A DNA stretch of 64,000 nt from Paenibacillus taichungensis (GCF_003287275.1 NZ_QEVW01000005.1:806001-870000), one strand, 5' to 3'; numbered from the stretch's first letter, positions 9,188-18,214 are shown. The notes: a model not told the origin generated them from the letters alone. Numbers and translations: made by a program.

Positions 9188-11476
9188 TCAATCGTCAACC
9201 GATTGTCTATACACACTAGGTGAAACGCCATTCAATCGTTTGAAGGCCCTCCTGAAGGAGTGAGAACTATTATAACCTACCCGTGACGCAATCTCGTCCA
9301 CCGTATAATTGCTCTCTTTTAACAAAATCACAGCCTGGTCCATTCGGACTTTGATCAGGTGATCGGAGAAATTAACACCCGTAAACTCTTTGAATAATTG
9401 AGAAATATATTTCTCGGGCCGCTCCACATGCTCTGCCACCCTATACAGAGTCAGCTCTGTATCTGAATACATTTTCGCTGTATATTCCTTAATCTGTTTG
9501 ATGATTTGAATATGAGCATCCTTCTTCTTGTTTGCAATAACGGAGCACAGCTCTTCCATGATTTCATAAAACTCAGCTTTTATCGTTTCAAGCGGCTCCG
9601 AGGAACCAATATCAATGACCCGCCGTTTCACATTCTCGATGGAGGCATATTCCGTAAACGCCTTTTGATCCAGCAACTTGAGAAAAGTACCCTTCATTTC
9701 TCCAACAAGTTGATGCTTCATTTCCATGGACAACTCCCGCTGCTCCATGTTCTGCACAATGATCGCATCGACAATCCGTTTGGCCTCTTCAAGTTCTCCT
9801 GCACGAATCGTGCCAATCAGTCGCTGCTCCGAATCCAGCGGGTAATAATACGTTGTATTTTCAGTTTGGGCTTCGTTGTTCCACATCATGCCTTTTTTGT
9901 TCATGTAGACTGCATACTCCAGTGCCTGATTGGCCTGATCAAAGGAAAGACTGACCTCTGTCAACGATGTAAAGAGATTTCCGAATCCTGACTGGATGGT
10001 GATCCTGTATTCATTGAAGACATACTGTGCCACATTCTCCATGATATGCGTGATATCTTCCTTTTCACGATCCCTTTCGGAGTCAGTTTCCTTGGAAAAG
10101 AACAGGATGACCACTTTATCCGAGCCCATGTCCGTCATCAGGACATCTACGCCCAGTTCAGCCAAGGCCTGCTTCAACAGAAGTCGGGAGGCATTCAGTT
10201 CATTCAGGATCTCAACGCTGTCCATACTGGCATAACCCTTAATCTGGACAATTCCCGCATATCCCGTGCCTTGATACAAATTAATATCTGCCTGTTCGGC
10301 CGCGGAAAGAATCTCATCCCGCGATTTGAATTCGCCGGAGATCAGCCGCTTCAGGAAGGCATCCCTGACCAGTGGGAGCTGGCGATTTAATTCGGATTCA
10401 AGCAGCTTGTTCTTGGTCAGCATATCAGCGATATTTCCACTCAAAAAGTCAAATTCATTTTTGGGAGCCGGCTCATCCTTCCCAAACTGCTCTTTCATTA
10501 CACTTAACAGTCGATTGATTGGAACGCTGTTGCGATAAGCCAGCACAAGTCCAACAATCAGTCCGATGAGCAGTGTGCTGCCTGTGATCAGCATCGTCAT
10601 CCCCTTGATCCTGTTTGCATTCTCCATCAGGACATGACGGGGAATGCCCGCTTGGTATACCCATCCGTTCTTATCAGATCTTGTAGTGATCACAAGATCA
10701 TCTCCATAGAACTGGCTGACTCTGCTTGGATCAAAATGAGAGTCTGAGGCCATTTTCACCATCTCGGGCTCGGAGCTCCCTTGCAGCGCAATGGTATTTC
10801 CCTCCGCATCGCTGATATGAACCCAGCCACCGTATCGATCATTCAGGCTGGACAACAGACTAAGGATCATTTTCTCGTCAATGATCACAACGGCGACAGC
10901 TGGTGAAGAATCTTTGAAGCTGTCCAGAGGTAATGACTGCATATATGTGATTACCGAAGTCTGCTTCCCCCTACTGACATAGGAACTGAGCGGTTTAATC
11001 TCACTCCGGTGAGTCTTCCCCAACACATCCTTCATCCATTCCTCCAACGAAAGATCGTTATAACGAAAATCAGTGTAATAGTGATTCGGTCTGTAAGAAG
11101 AGCCCGGGGTCAAAATTAGATTGTAATTCGCAAGATAAATATAATAATTTTGCAGAAAATCATTGGTCTGTCCAAAGGTCAACACATTCTCCATCGTTCT
11201 CCATATCCCATATACGTTGGTTTCGTTGTCCCTTTCATTCATAAGAACGTTCAATTCCTGATTGACCGCAAGCTGTCGGGTGAAACCCTCAACTTCCGCC
11301 ATGCGGCCCTCCAATATTTCCTGGCTTTTCTGAAGTTGGGTAACACTATTCTCAATGGAAATGGACTGTGTTACGGAGATGGACGTCAGATAAGACATAT
11401 AACCGCCAATGCTGGGTATCACCAAAATGATCACGTAGGAAATTAAAAATTTACGAAAAACATTGGAATATTTAAT
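9188..11476 (-). CDS. Membrane-bound AraC-family sensor/regulator (YesS/YtdP type)
   Basis: The N-terminal transmembrane segment (about 10-30) is followed by an extracellular sensing region, a second transmembrane segment near 295-320, a long cytoplasmic linker and a C-terminal double helix-turn-helix of about 100 residues (VDEIASRVGYNSSHSFRRAFKR in its second half). Proteins of this layout activate adjacent sugar-uptake genes. The frame is open to TTG 11521, but that codon has no ribosome binding site, while a strong GGAGGGGGAGGAGGG tract ends 7 bp before an in-frame ATT at 11476. I take ATT as the likely start, giving about 762 aa; TTG 11521 would give 777. No ATG lies near. It probably controls the conserved promoters at 9010-9122 and 15763-15872. 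Confidence 0.88.
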   Translation of the reverse strand: MKYSNVFRKFLISYVIILVIPSIGGYMSYLTSISVTQSISIENSVTQLQKSQEILEGRMAEVEGFTRQLAVNQELNVLMNERDNETNVYGIWRTMENVLTFGQTNDFLQNYYIYLANYNLILTPGSSYRPNHYYTDFRYNDLSLEEWMKDVLGKTHRSEIKPLSSYVSRGKQTSVITYMQSLPLDSFKDSSPAVAVVIIDEKMILSLLSSLNDRYGGWVHISDAEGNTIALQGSSEPEMVKMASDSHFDPSRVSQFYGDDLVITTRSDKNGWVYQAGIPRHVLMENANRIKGMTMLITGSTLLIGLIVGLVLAYRNSVPINRLLSVMKEQFGKDEPAPKNEFDFLSGNIADMLTKNKLLESELNRQLPLVRDAFLKRLISGEFKSRDEILSAAEQADINLYQGTGYAGIVQIKGYASMDSVEILNELNASRLLLKQALAELGVDVLMTDMGSDKVVILFFSKETDSERDREKEDITHIMENVAQYVFNEYRITIQSGFGNLFTSLTEVSLSFDQANQALEYAVYMNKKGMMWNNEAQTENTTYYYPLDSEQRLIGTIRAGELEEAKRIVDAIIVQNMEQRELSMEMKHQLVGEMKGTFLKLLDQKAFTEYASIENVKRRVIDIGSSEPLETIKAEFYEIMEELCSVIANKKKDAHIQIIKQIKEYTAKMYSDTELTLYRVAEHVERPEKYISQLFKEFTGVNFSDHLIKVRMDQAVILLKESNYTVDEIASRVGYNSSHSFRRAFKRLNGVSPSVYRQSVDD

Positions 11477-11728
11477 GGGTAACCCTCCTCCCCCTCCTTG
11501 AGGTATTGGTAGCGTTATCAAAGATAATAATATTTTCCGGGTTAGTCAATTGTTTTATCTCATTCTTCCATCGTATTTCATTCGGGAATGAATAAAAGGC
11601 AACGATAAAAAGACGATTATCATTGCTTTTTTTAACATTTCCGAAACTCTTTGGTTTGAGATGATCTGCGACTCCAATAGTGTATTTTTTATAGTAAGCC
11701 TCCTTTTCCATAACTCCCTAACATTCAG

Positions 11729-11753
11729 AAAAAAGGGGCCGAGATGGCCCCCC
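11729..11753 (-). terminator. Intrinsic terminator of the GH27 gene
   Basis: On the minus strand a GGGGCC-type stem (GGGGGCCATCTCGGCCCC) is followed by TTTTTT, directly after the stop codon of the modular GH27 gene. Confidence 0.9.
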
Positions 11754-11767
11754 AATCCTAGTTCACA

Positions 11768-14700
11768 TCATTTCTTCTTCGGTTCTTCCCCCTCTGTCCG
11801 GTGTTTTACAATCTGATCAGCGGATGCTGCTTCAACATCACCAAAGGCCCAATGCGTGGAAGGAACATCCTTCCACTGCGGTTGCGAAACGTTCGTGAGC
11901 GGTGCTCTGCCCAAAACTCTGTTGATTGCTACAACGGCTTCCGCTCTTGTCAGTAAGGCATTCGGTCGAAAAGTTCCATCACTATAACCTTTCAAAACGC
12001 CTGCGCTTTGCGCTTTCAAAATGGCTTCCTTGGCCCAGTGGCCACCGATATCCGAGAATCCATCGCCTGAATTCTCGGAAGCCGGACCGAGAAGGGACAC
12101 AAGAGCGGCCATCTCCGCACGAGTCAATGGCTGATTTGGCTTAAACGTGCCATCCTTGTAGCCATTCATAAGCCCCATCTTGCTTACCTTAGTAATGGCG
12201 TCGGCTCCCCAATATTCAGTTTTAACATCACTGAATGCAACAGCAGATCCAGTGGCTTCTTTCTCAGATACCATTGCGAGTATGGTTGCCATCTCTGCAC
12301 GGGTGAGTTTGTTATCTGGCTTGAACAACCCGCCCGGATAGCCTTGGATATACTTCTTATAAGGAATATCCTGAGCATCATCCGTTCCTGTTGTCCCGTC
12401 AGTTGTTCCGGATTCAGGAGTTGGCGCTGGCACAGAAGTGTCTGAAGGCTGCGCGACTGGAGTCGATGGTCCGCCTGGATTGGATGGACCACCTGGATTC
12501 GACGGATTGGACGGATTCGTCGGTTCACCGTTTCCGTTTCCAGTAGGGACAGTAAATTTCAGTTGATCGGCCAGCATAAGATCACCAGATTTTTTCACAA
12601 CTTTGAGTGTATGTTGACCTTCCACCAGTCCTGAGATGCTGTATATCTCCTGCATCATTTGGCGACTCGGACTGTATGCGTTCACGGTTTGTTTCAGCTG
12701 TCCATCGACATAGATATCCACTTCCCCTTGCTCCGGTCCCATAGGTGTAATCAAGCTTATTCCGGTACCCTTGAAGGTGTATTCGAAGAAATCTCCATCC
12801 GACGTCGTTGAATGTACGTCATTGAGATAATCACCACCGAAGGAAAAACTGAGATTTAACGTTCCCACAGGCTGGGCAGCAAGATACGTTTTGCTCAGTG
12901 TAACGCGGTCGCCATTAATCGTATAATCAGTACCTCGTGTCAGTTCATTGGAACCGTTGGTAATGCCCTTAAAGCTTCCCGCCTGGATCAGCAGCGTGAC
13001 ATCAATGTCAGCCTGAGCAGAAGCTAATTTGTCAAAGCTCGCATTCACCGGATTAATCATATTTGGGAGCTCAACCTTGAGCATATCAAGCAGCATAAAT
13101 CTACCTGATTTCTTGACGGCCTTCAGCGTGTGCTGCCCATCAGGCAGGCCCGATATGCTGTATAGATTCTGCTGTGCCAATCTTCCGTTGCGATACGCAC
13201 TGACCGTTTCCTTGAATTGGCCATCCACATAGATATCCATATCTCCCTGTGACTGGTCCACCTCCGTGAACAGCTGGATCCCTGTTCCTCTGAAGGTATA
13301 TTCAAAGGAATCACCATTCGTCTCGGTATACTGTACATCATCCTTATAGTCGCCCATACCTCGCCCCGTGCTGCGGGACCATGAGCCATTATATTTAATT
13401 GCCGGATCGTCGTTATTGATCAGGACATAACGAATGCCCGTTGTATCGCTAACTCGAACAGTAAGAGTTTGCGGATCACCAGCACTGAAATTGACAATGA
13501 AGTCCGTTGTTCCTACATGCAGTTGGGTGAGATATTCTTTCTTGATGTTCAGTTGGTCATCGACCACCGTGTAGTCGTCTTCACTGAGCATTACTTCGTC
13601 ATTTTCAATGCCAGTTAATGTATTACCGTTCAATGTGAGCGTGACAGTAATGTCCTTCTGTTGTTCTGTTGCCTTGTCAAAGTCAGCAGAAGGGGGACTA
13701 ATGGTGCTGTTCTGCCCTCCGGTGGGAATTTCCCTTGTTACTCTAAGTGCATCCAGCAGCATATACTGTCCCGATTGTTTGACGACTTTCAGGGTATGCG
13801 AACCGTTAGTCAATCCAGCAGCACTATAGAGCACCTGTTGGACTTCTCGTTCACCATCGGTATCAGCGCTAACCGTCTCAGGCGTTCCATCGTCGAGTGT
13901 GACTATCATGTCTCCCAGACCCTTGTCCTTCTCCGTCAGCAAATCAATACCTGTGCCCGTGAAGGTATATTCAAAATAATCGCCGTCATCCTCAGTAAAA
14001 TGTACATCATCTTTGTAATCTCCGAAACCTCTGCCGCTATTTTGGCTCCATGAACCGTTGTACTGAATATGGCTATCATCATCATTAATGTAAACCACTT
14101 CGGTAACAGCAGCCGCATCCATGGAAGCAGCATTTGCTACATTTTCTGTATTCGCGGTTGGGTCAACTCCAGCTTCCAAGTCAGCTCCTTGCTGCGTATT
14201 CATCTTCGCTGGACCAGTGGTCGAGGAATCCGTAATGGCGATGCTCAGATCCTGTCTGCCATCGATTTGCTCCTTGCCCCCGTTCCGCTTCCAATCCCCA
14301 CTATAGCGCATGCCCGTATCATCATCATTAACAGCTGATGTGCCGCTCAGTGCGGTTACCTTAAGCATCCGGGAAGCATGGGGTTCCAGTACGCCGCCAC
14401 TGAATTCATGATTAAAATTCCCCAGTTCGGAATGGCTCCAGAGATCACGGACCGAAGCCGGACCCTCGAGGCCAATATCACTCCATTTCACTTTGACCTC
14501 GGCACTCCGATTGCCCAGATTGAACAGAGCTACGTTGTACGTACCATCTCCGTTATTGGCATACCAAACCTGCTGTTTGGTGTCCATGGAAACGGGATGC
14601 GCTGGACGTCCGGCCTGATTGACCGCAATGACTTCATCATTCGTCAGCAGCTCCAGTCCATAGCTGTCCAGTCTGGTCAGATCATTACCTGTATAAAGCG

Positions 14701-15697
14701 GTGCTGAAGAGATTGCCCAGAACGTGGTAGCGGTCTTCCGCTCGTCCCTGGTCAGACCATCCATCGAGCCATTCCCGACATTCAGGGAATCAAAATCGTT
14801 CCAGCCTCCTGGACCTGCATCACGCCACCAGAGGGCCGCTATGGGAAATAAGCGGGAAATACTTGACCATTCGGTCAATCCCTTACTGCTGTCGTAGGCT
14901 TCAACATCCCAGTCGATCCTCCAGCCGTTTGCATACTTTTTCCAGAAGTCCACGTAATTGTGGTCAAGCGCCCAGGAAAGCTCAAACCAGATGTTATTCC
15001 TGTCTAGCGCTTTGGACCACGCCTCCACATCTCCGCGTGCATCCCGGCTCAAGTTATTGATCCCTGATCCTGGCGTCACACTGTCGAACTTGACAAAGTT
15101 GATACCCCACTCGCCCAGAAGATCCGCGATGGAGTCAATGTACTTCTGTGAGCAAGGGTTTGAAAAATCAATTTTGTACGTATACGAATCCCAAGCATCC
15201 ATAACAACAAGCGGTTTTACTGCAATATCTTGCATACGACATGCCCCGCCCGTCCCATACACCTCAAGATTTTTATCATAGGCTGTGATGGATAATCCCG
15301 GAATGAGATAGATCCCGATCTTCTGTCCGTTATTATGGACATAATCGATGACCTCCTGAAATCCATTTGGATAAAGAACAGTACTCGGAATTGGACGGCC
15401 GTATTCATCTTCGTCACCGTTCCAGCCAGCATCAATATTAATGTATTCATATCCATGGGCTTGCAGCTTCTCGCGCATGGCGTCCGATTGCTTCTTAATA
15501 CTCTCGGCCGATGTCCAGTTACCCGCCCCGTCATATACCTGCATGCTGTAACTGCTCCAACCCATATACGGCTTTTGGGCCAGACTCTTATCTGCTGCTT
15601 GTGCCACATTACCTGTTGTTCCGGTTATCCCGAACTGCACCGCCGCAATCATGAATACCATGAAACACATTGCCATCCTTTTTCCGATTCGTTTCAA
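11768..15697 (-). CDS. Secreted, SLH-anchored modular GH27 alpha-galactosidase-like enzyme
   Basis: An exported enzyme of about 1309 aa. In order it has a signal peptide (1-34) and a GH27 barrel (about 43-360). The nucleophile is in NFVKFDS (Asp about 205) and the acid/base in WRIDWDVE (second Asp, about 264, four residues after Arg). An antiparallel domain follows to about 450. Next come beta-sandwich, probably sugar-binding, modules at 536-655 and 756-876, separated by an X2-like module, then a second X2-like module fused to a truncated third sandwich (883-1052). A Pro/Ser/Gly linker and SLH repeats at about 1110-1265 anchor it to the cell wall. The start is TTG 15697, preceded by GGGGGTAGGG; ATG 15727 lies upstream of that site. 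GH27 members act on alpha-galactosides or beta-L-arabinopyranosides; which applies here is open. Confidence 0.9.
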   Translation of the reverse strand: MKRIGKRMAMCFMVFMIAAVQFGITGTTGNVAQAADKSLAQKPYMGWSSYSMQVYDGAGNWTSAESIKKQSDAMREKLQAHGYEYINIDAGWNGDEDEYGRPIPSTVLYPNGFQEVIDYVHNNGQKIGIYLIPGLSITAYDKNLEVYGTGGACRMQDIAVKPLVVMDAWDSYTYKIDFSNPCSQKYIDSIADLLGEWGINFVKFDSVTPGSGINNLSRDARGDVEAWSKALDRNNIWFELSWALDHNYVDFWKKYANGWRIDWDVEAYDSSKGLTEWSSISRLFPIAALWWRDAGPGGWNDFDSLNVGNGSMDGLTRDERKTATTFWAISSAPLYTGNDLTRLDSYGLELLTNDEVIAVNQAGRPAHPVSMDTKQQVWYANNGDGTYNVALFNLGNRSAEVKVKWSDIGLEGPASVRDLWSHSELGNFNHEFSGGVLEPHASRMLKVTALSGTSAVNDDDTGMRYSGDWKRNGGKEQIDGRQDLSIAITDSSTTGPAKMNTQQGADLEAGVDPTANTENVANAASMDAAAVTEVVYINDDDSHIQYNGSWSQNSGRGFGDYKDDVHFTEDDGDYFEYTFTGTGIDLLTEKDKGLGDMIVTLDDGTPETVSADTDGEREVQQVLYSAAGLTNGSHTLKVVKQSGQYMLLDALRVTREIPTGGQNSTISPPSADFDKATEQQKDITVTLTLNGNTLTGIENDEVMLSEDDYTVVDDQLNIKKEYLTQLHVGTTDFIVNFSAGDPQTLTVRVSDTTGIRYVLINNDDPAIKYNGSWSRSTGRGMGDYKDDVQYTETNGDSFEYTFRGTGIQLFTEVDQSQGDMDIYVDGQFKETVSAYRNGRLAQQNLYSISGLPDGQHTLKAVKKSGRFMLLDMLKVELPNMINPVNASFDKLASAQADIDVTLLIQAGSFKGITNGSNELTRGTDYTINGDRVTLSKTYLAAQPVGTLNLSFSFGGDYLNDVHSTTSDGDFFEYTFKGTGISLITPMGPEQGEVDIYVDGQLKQTVNAYSPSRQMMQEIYSISGLVEGQHTLKVVKKSGDLMLADQLKFTVPTGNGNGEPTNPSNPSNPGGPSNPGGPSTPVAQPSDTSVPAPTPESGTTDGTTGTDDAQDIPYKKYIQGYPGGLFKPDNKLTRAEMATILAMVSEKEATGSAVAFSDVKTEYWGADAITKVSKMGLMNGYKDGTFKPNQPLTRAEMAALVSLLGPASENSGDGFSDIGGHWAKEAILKAQSAGVLKGYSDGTFRPNALLTRAEAVVAINRVLGRAPLTNVSQPQWKDVPSTHWAFGDVEAASADQIVKHRTEGEEPKKK

Positions 15698-15739
15698 ATT
15701 ATCCCTACCCCCTCTGAATTTGGTCATTCAAATCCCTGT

Positions 15740-15753
15740 TGATAGCGCTTCCA
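15740..15753 (-). promoter_or_regulatory. cre-like catabolite-responsive element at the GH27 promoter
   Basis: TGATAGCGCTTCCA shares the TGATAGCGCTT core with the box at 8988-9001. It lies about 9 bp below the predicted -10 box, as at the other promoter. This suggests CcpA-type repression when preferred sugars are present. Confidence 0.6.
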
Positions 15754-15762
15754 TACGAGAAG

Positions 15763-15872
15763 AGAATAGTGGATGATGCATTCCCAAGATAGGTACAATT
15801 CGGTATTTTACGTACAATTAACCTGAATTATAGGGGCAAACCGTCGCAGAACAAACATATTTCCATTAATGG
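15763..15872 (-). promoter_or_regulatory. Activator-type promoter with conserved upstream block, copy B (GH27 gene)
   Basis: On the minus strand there is a TATTCT -10 box (15768-15763), a 17-bp spacer beginning GGGA as in copy A, and a weak -35 (TATCTT). TGTAC half-sites lie at 15793-15797 and 15812-15816. The block at 15789-15872 aligns by eye with 9037-9122 with only small gaps, including AGGTACA, ACGTACA, TTTCCATTA and a GGGGCA core. The AGGTACA-to-cre distance is 51 bp in both copies. Confidence 0.6.
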
Positions 15873-15966
15873 ATAAATATACAAATGAAAACTTCATCTT
15901 TGCTCAAGTCGAGGGAATGGGTAGAAAAAAATCAGAATGAGCAAATATCAAAATCTGCAAACAAAT

Positions 15967-16013
15967 AAAAAAAGGTTCCTAAAGAGGCAACAATGCCATT
16001 CTAGGAACCTTTC
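15967..16013 (-). terminator. Intrinsic terminator after tRNA-Leu
   Basis: On the minus strand AGGTTCCTA pairs with TAGGAACCT and is followed by TTTTTTTATTT. An inner GGCA/TGCC stem is also present. It lies about 20 bp after the tRNA 3' end. Confidence 0.85.
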
Positions 16014-16029
16014 TTGGTGTTACACATGA

Positions 16030-16113
<84 letters not shown>

Positions 16114-16229
16114 GTATCTCTTATCTCCGAGAAATTACATCGCGGCGACAAGAGATAATATATCATGTGCAGGTAATTAGTGTCAACAAATAAATAAATC
16201 CTCTTCTAACGTGTAAAGCTTTTTATAAA

Positions 16230-17189
16230 TTAGATCTTAGAAGGCCAGTTGCCGTACCAGGCATACCCGCCCCTTCTTTCCTTATCAATATCGCTGAGCT
16301 TGTATTTCACAACCCCATCACGTCCTACAAAGATCGGTTTATCCGTTCCAATTTCGTAAAAACGTGCCCAAATTGGCGCTGCACCTGAATCAGCTACGAG
16401 TTTGCTATCTCCGTTTTCTCTGACATACTTGTATCCTGTAATTTTAACGTTGTTGAACCAGGATTCTGCTGCTTGAATTGAAGCCTTAATTTTCGAGTTC
16501 GACGGTCTTGTTTTCAAAAACTTTACAATCGTACTGCTCTCTCCAGCACTTAGAGAAGGCACTTCATAAATCCTTGCTCCTGCAGGTTTTAGGGAGCTGG
16601 AATCATGCTGCTGTCCCCATGCAGTCAGTTTACCATTTGCTACAACCTGAGTATTGAGAATAGCATCCACACCTTTGGCAACTGATTTTTTACTGCGATC
16701 CGCAAGAGAGCTGTCGATGAATGAGAAATCACCTTTACGTGCACCTACTTCATCCAGCATGTACATGACATTAATCATGGCATCGTCGTTGAAGGTAATG
16801 TGTTTGTGATAGCCTGAGCTCTGGTATACTTGCGGCCATCCTCCATTGGAGTACTGCATATTTAACAAAAAGTTGATTCCTCTGATGGCAGCAGCCGAAT
16901 ATCGCGGATCATTCGTCTTTTTAAATTCTTTGGCTAGTCTTCTAATTTCTGAGTATGTAGCTTTGTTATCAATCGTAGATTTGGCCCACTCACCACTTGT
17001 TTCTTTGTAATCCTTCTTCCATCCCCCGTCAGGACGTTGATTCTTCAAAATATCTGAGATACTTGCTGTTGTTCCAGAGGCGTCTGCAGCAGATACCTTA
17101 ACAGCAGGCTGAAATACCATTCCGATAACAGAGAAAACCATTGTACATGCCATAACCAAAGATGCAAACCTTGCTTGTTCCTTCACCAT
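16230..17189 (-). CDS. Secreted pectate lyase, family PL10
   Basis: A 319-residue exported enzyme with a signal peptide to about residue 35 (cleavage after KVSAADA). The mature part begins with NQRPDGGWKKDY, contains YSNGGWPQVYQ and FNDDAMINVM, and has GARIYEVPSLS near 208-218. These are hallmarks of PL10, which cleaves polygalacturonate by calcium-dependent beta-elimination; the Arg in the last motif fits the catalytic base region. The length matches a single catalytic domain without binding modules. ATG 17189 has a GGGGAG site about 12 bp upstream. It stands alone on the minus strand between the tRNA and the divergent NlpC/P60 gene. Pectin breakdown fits the plant-polysaccharide character of the locus to its left. 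Confidence 0.93.
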   Translation of the reverse strand: MVKEQARFASLVMACTMVFSVIGMVFQPAVKVSAADASGTTASISDILKNQRPDGGWKKDYKETSGEWAKSTIDNKATYSEIRRLAKEFKKTNDPRYSAAAIRGINFLLNMQYSNGGWPQVYQSSGYHKHITFNDDAMINVMYMLDEVGARKGDFSFIDSSLADRSKKSVAKGVDAILNTQVVANGKLTAWGQQHDSSSLKPAGARIYEVPSLSAGESSTIVKFLKTRPSNSKIKASIQAAESWFNNVKITGYKYVRENGDSKLVADSGAAPIWARFYEIGTDKPIFVGRDGVVKYKLSDIDKERRGGYAWYGNWPSKI

Positions 17190-17551
17190 CGTTTAGAACA
17201 CTCCCCAATTCATTTTCTGCAAACTGTTTTCCTTGCGCCTACTTCCTCCTTATATTTGTTTTAAAACTCAAACTATTTCTTTAAATCCAATAAATGTAAC
17301 TCATAATTAGAAGTCTATGCAAAAAGTTGTATTTTGTCAATATTTGCAACAATATGTAACAAATTCATTGGCTTAACCTACTAATTCTAGTCTAATCGTA
17401 TGTGAGAAAGCCAATAAATTGTCCAATTTCTTTCCCTCTGAAACAGTAGTTACTTTTTTGTCATCTATTAAAACACTTCATTCGAGTTATTTCTACATAA
17501 AAAGCGATAATTCCGTTAACATTGAGATGATAAGAAGTGTTCAAGAACGGT
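17190..17551. other. AT-rich intergenic region without a supported gene
   Basis: This gap of about 360 bp separates the divergent pectate lyase and riboswitch transcripts and should hold the lyase promoter. An open frame of 70 codons begins at 17419 but has no ribosome binding site and runs into the riboswitch, so it is not accepted as a gene. I see no repeat or RNA structure in it. Confidence 0.5.
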
Positions 17552-17580
17552 TTGACATTTTCGCATTTATGCAATATAGT
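17552..17580 (+). promoter_or_regulatory. Sigma-A promoter of the c-di-AMP riboswitch transcript
   Basis: A perfect TTGACA at 17552-17557 and TATAGT at 17575-17580 are separated by 17 bp. Transcription would start near 17587, just ahead of the riboswitch aptamer. Confidence 0.8.
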
Positions 17581-17589
17581 TTCAAAAGG

Positions 17590-17733
17590 TTACAAAAACT
17601 TAATTATTCATTTGCCGAGTTTCATGTTTGAAAACGGGGGAACCATTTTGGGTGAATTATTCTTATACATAGGAAATATAGGGAACCTTCTACCGAACCC
17701 TTAGCTAACTCCGTAGGCATCGAAGGGAGAACA
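17590..17733 (+). promoter_or_regulatory. c-di-AMP riboswitch (ydaO/yuaA class)
   Basis: The leader contains the conserved blocks of the ydaO aptamer in the right order. These are GCCGAG near 17614, GGGGGAACCATTTTGGGTGAAT near 17636-17656 (a run I know as invariant in this class), a GGGAACCTTCTACCGAACCC stretch near 17690, then TAGCTAACTCCGTAGGC and AAGGGAG at 17723-17729. The class senses cyclic di-AMP and commonly controls cell-wall hydrolases and potassium transport, usually switching expression off. Here it precedes an NlpC/P60 hydrolase. The final AAGGGAG serves as the ribosome binding site of that gene, so ligand binding could act on translation; no separate terminator is evident. Confidence 0.9.
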
Positions 17734-17739
17734 AAAATT

Positions 17740-18204
17740 TTGAAAAAGCTTATCATCTCCATTTTTGGAGCAGCAGTTCTATTTACATCCGGTGCAGCAA
17801 GCACAGAGGCAAGCAGTATTAACACCGTCGTTAACAACATGACAGGCATACCTTACAAATGGGGCGGCACAACATTGGCCGGATTTGATTGCTCTGGATT
17901 TATGAGATATATTTTCAACAAATATAGCATTGAATTACCACGCACTTCCCAGCAACAAGCTAAGGCCGGCACTCCGGTATCCAAAGCTAATCTGCGTACG
18001 GGTGACCTGGTATTCTTTAATACGATGGGCAATGGCATTTCACATACAGGTGTATATATCGGGGGCGGACAATTCGCTCATGCTTCAAGCAGCAAGGGTG
18101 TCAGCATCACTCAATTATCCAATCCTTACTTCAATGATCGTTACGTAACAGCACGCCGGGTAACGGGACAGTTTATGTATAACAAGATGCTGGGCAAAAT
18201 ATAA
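17740..18204 (+). CDS. Secreted NlpC/P60 family peptidoglycan hydrolase
   Basis: A 154-residue protein with a signal peptide (cleavage near ASTEAS, residue 25), followed directly by one NlpC/P60 domain. The catalytic Cys is in FDCSGF (about 50), the His in SHTGVYIGG (about 107) and the supporting polar residue in FAHAS. Such domains cleave the gamma-D-Glu-diamino acid bond in wall stem peptides. No binding repeats are present, so this is a minimal enzyme. The start is TTG 17740, 10 bp after the AAGGGAG that ends the c-di-AMP riboswitch. Control by c-di-AMP, which tracks turgor and wall stress, is the likely regulation. Confidence 0.95.
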   Translation: MKKLIISIFGAAVLFTSGAASTEASSINTVVNNMTGIPYKWGGTTLAGFDCSGFMRYIFNKYSIELPRTSQQQAKAGTPVSKANLRTGDLVFFNTMGNGISHTGVYIGGGQFAHASSSKGVSITQLSNPYFNDRYVTARRVTGQFMYNKMLGKI

Positions 18205-18214
18205 GTTAAACACG

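Noticed and set aside
11472..11755. Two overlapping short frames between the GH27 and regulator genes
   Set aside because: They carry no conserved features, and one overlaps the terminator of the GH27 gene.
17419..17631. 70-codon open frame upstream of the riboswitch
   Set aside because: It has no ribosome binding site, spans the sigma-A promoter and runs into the aptamer.
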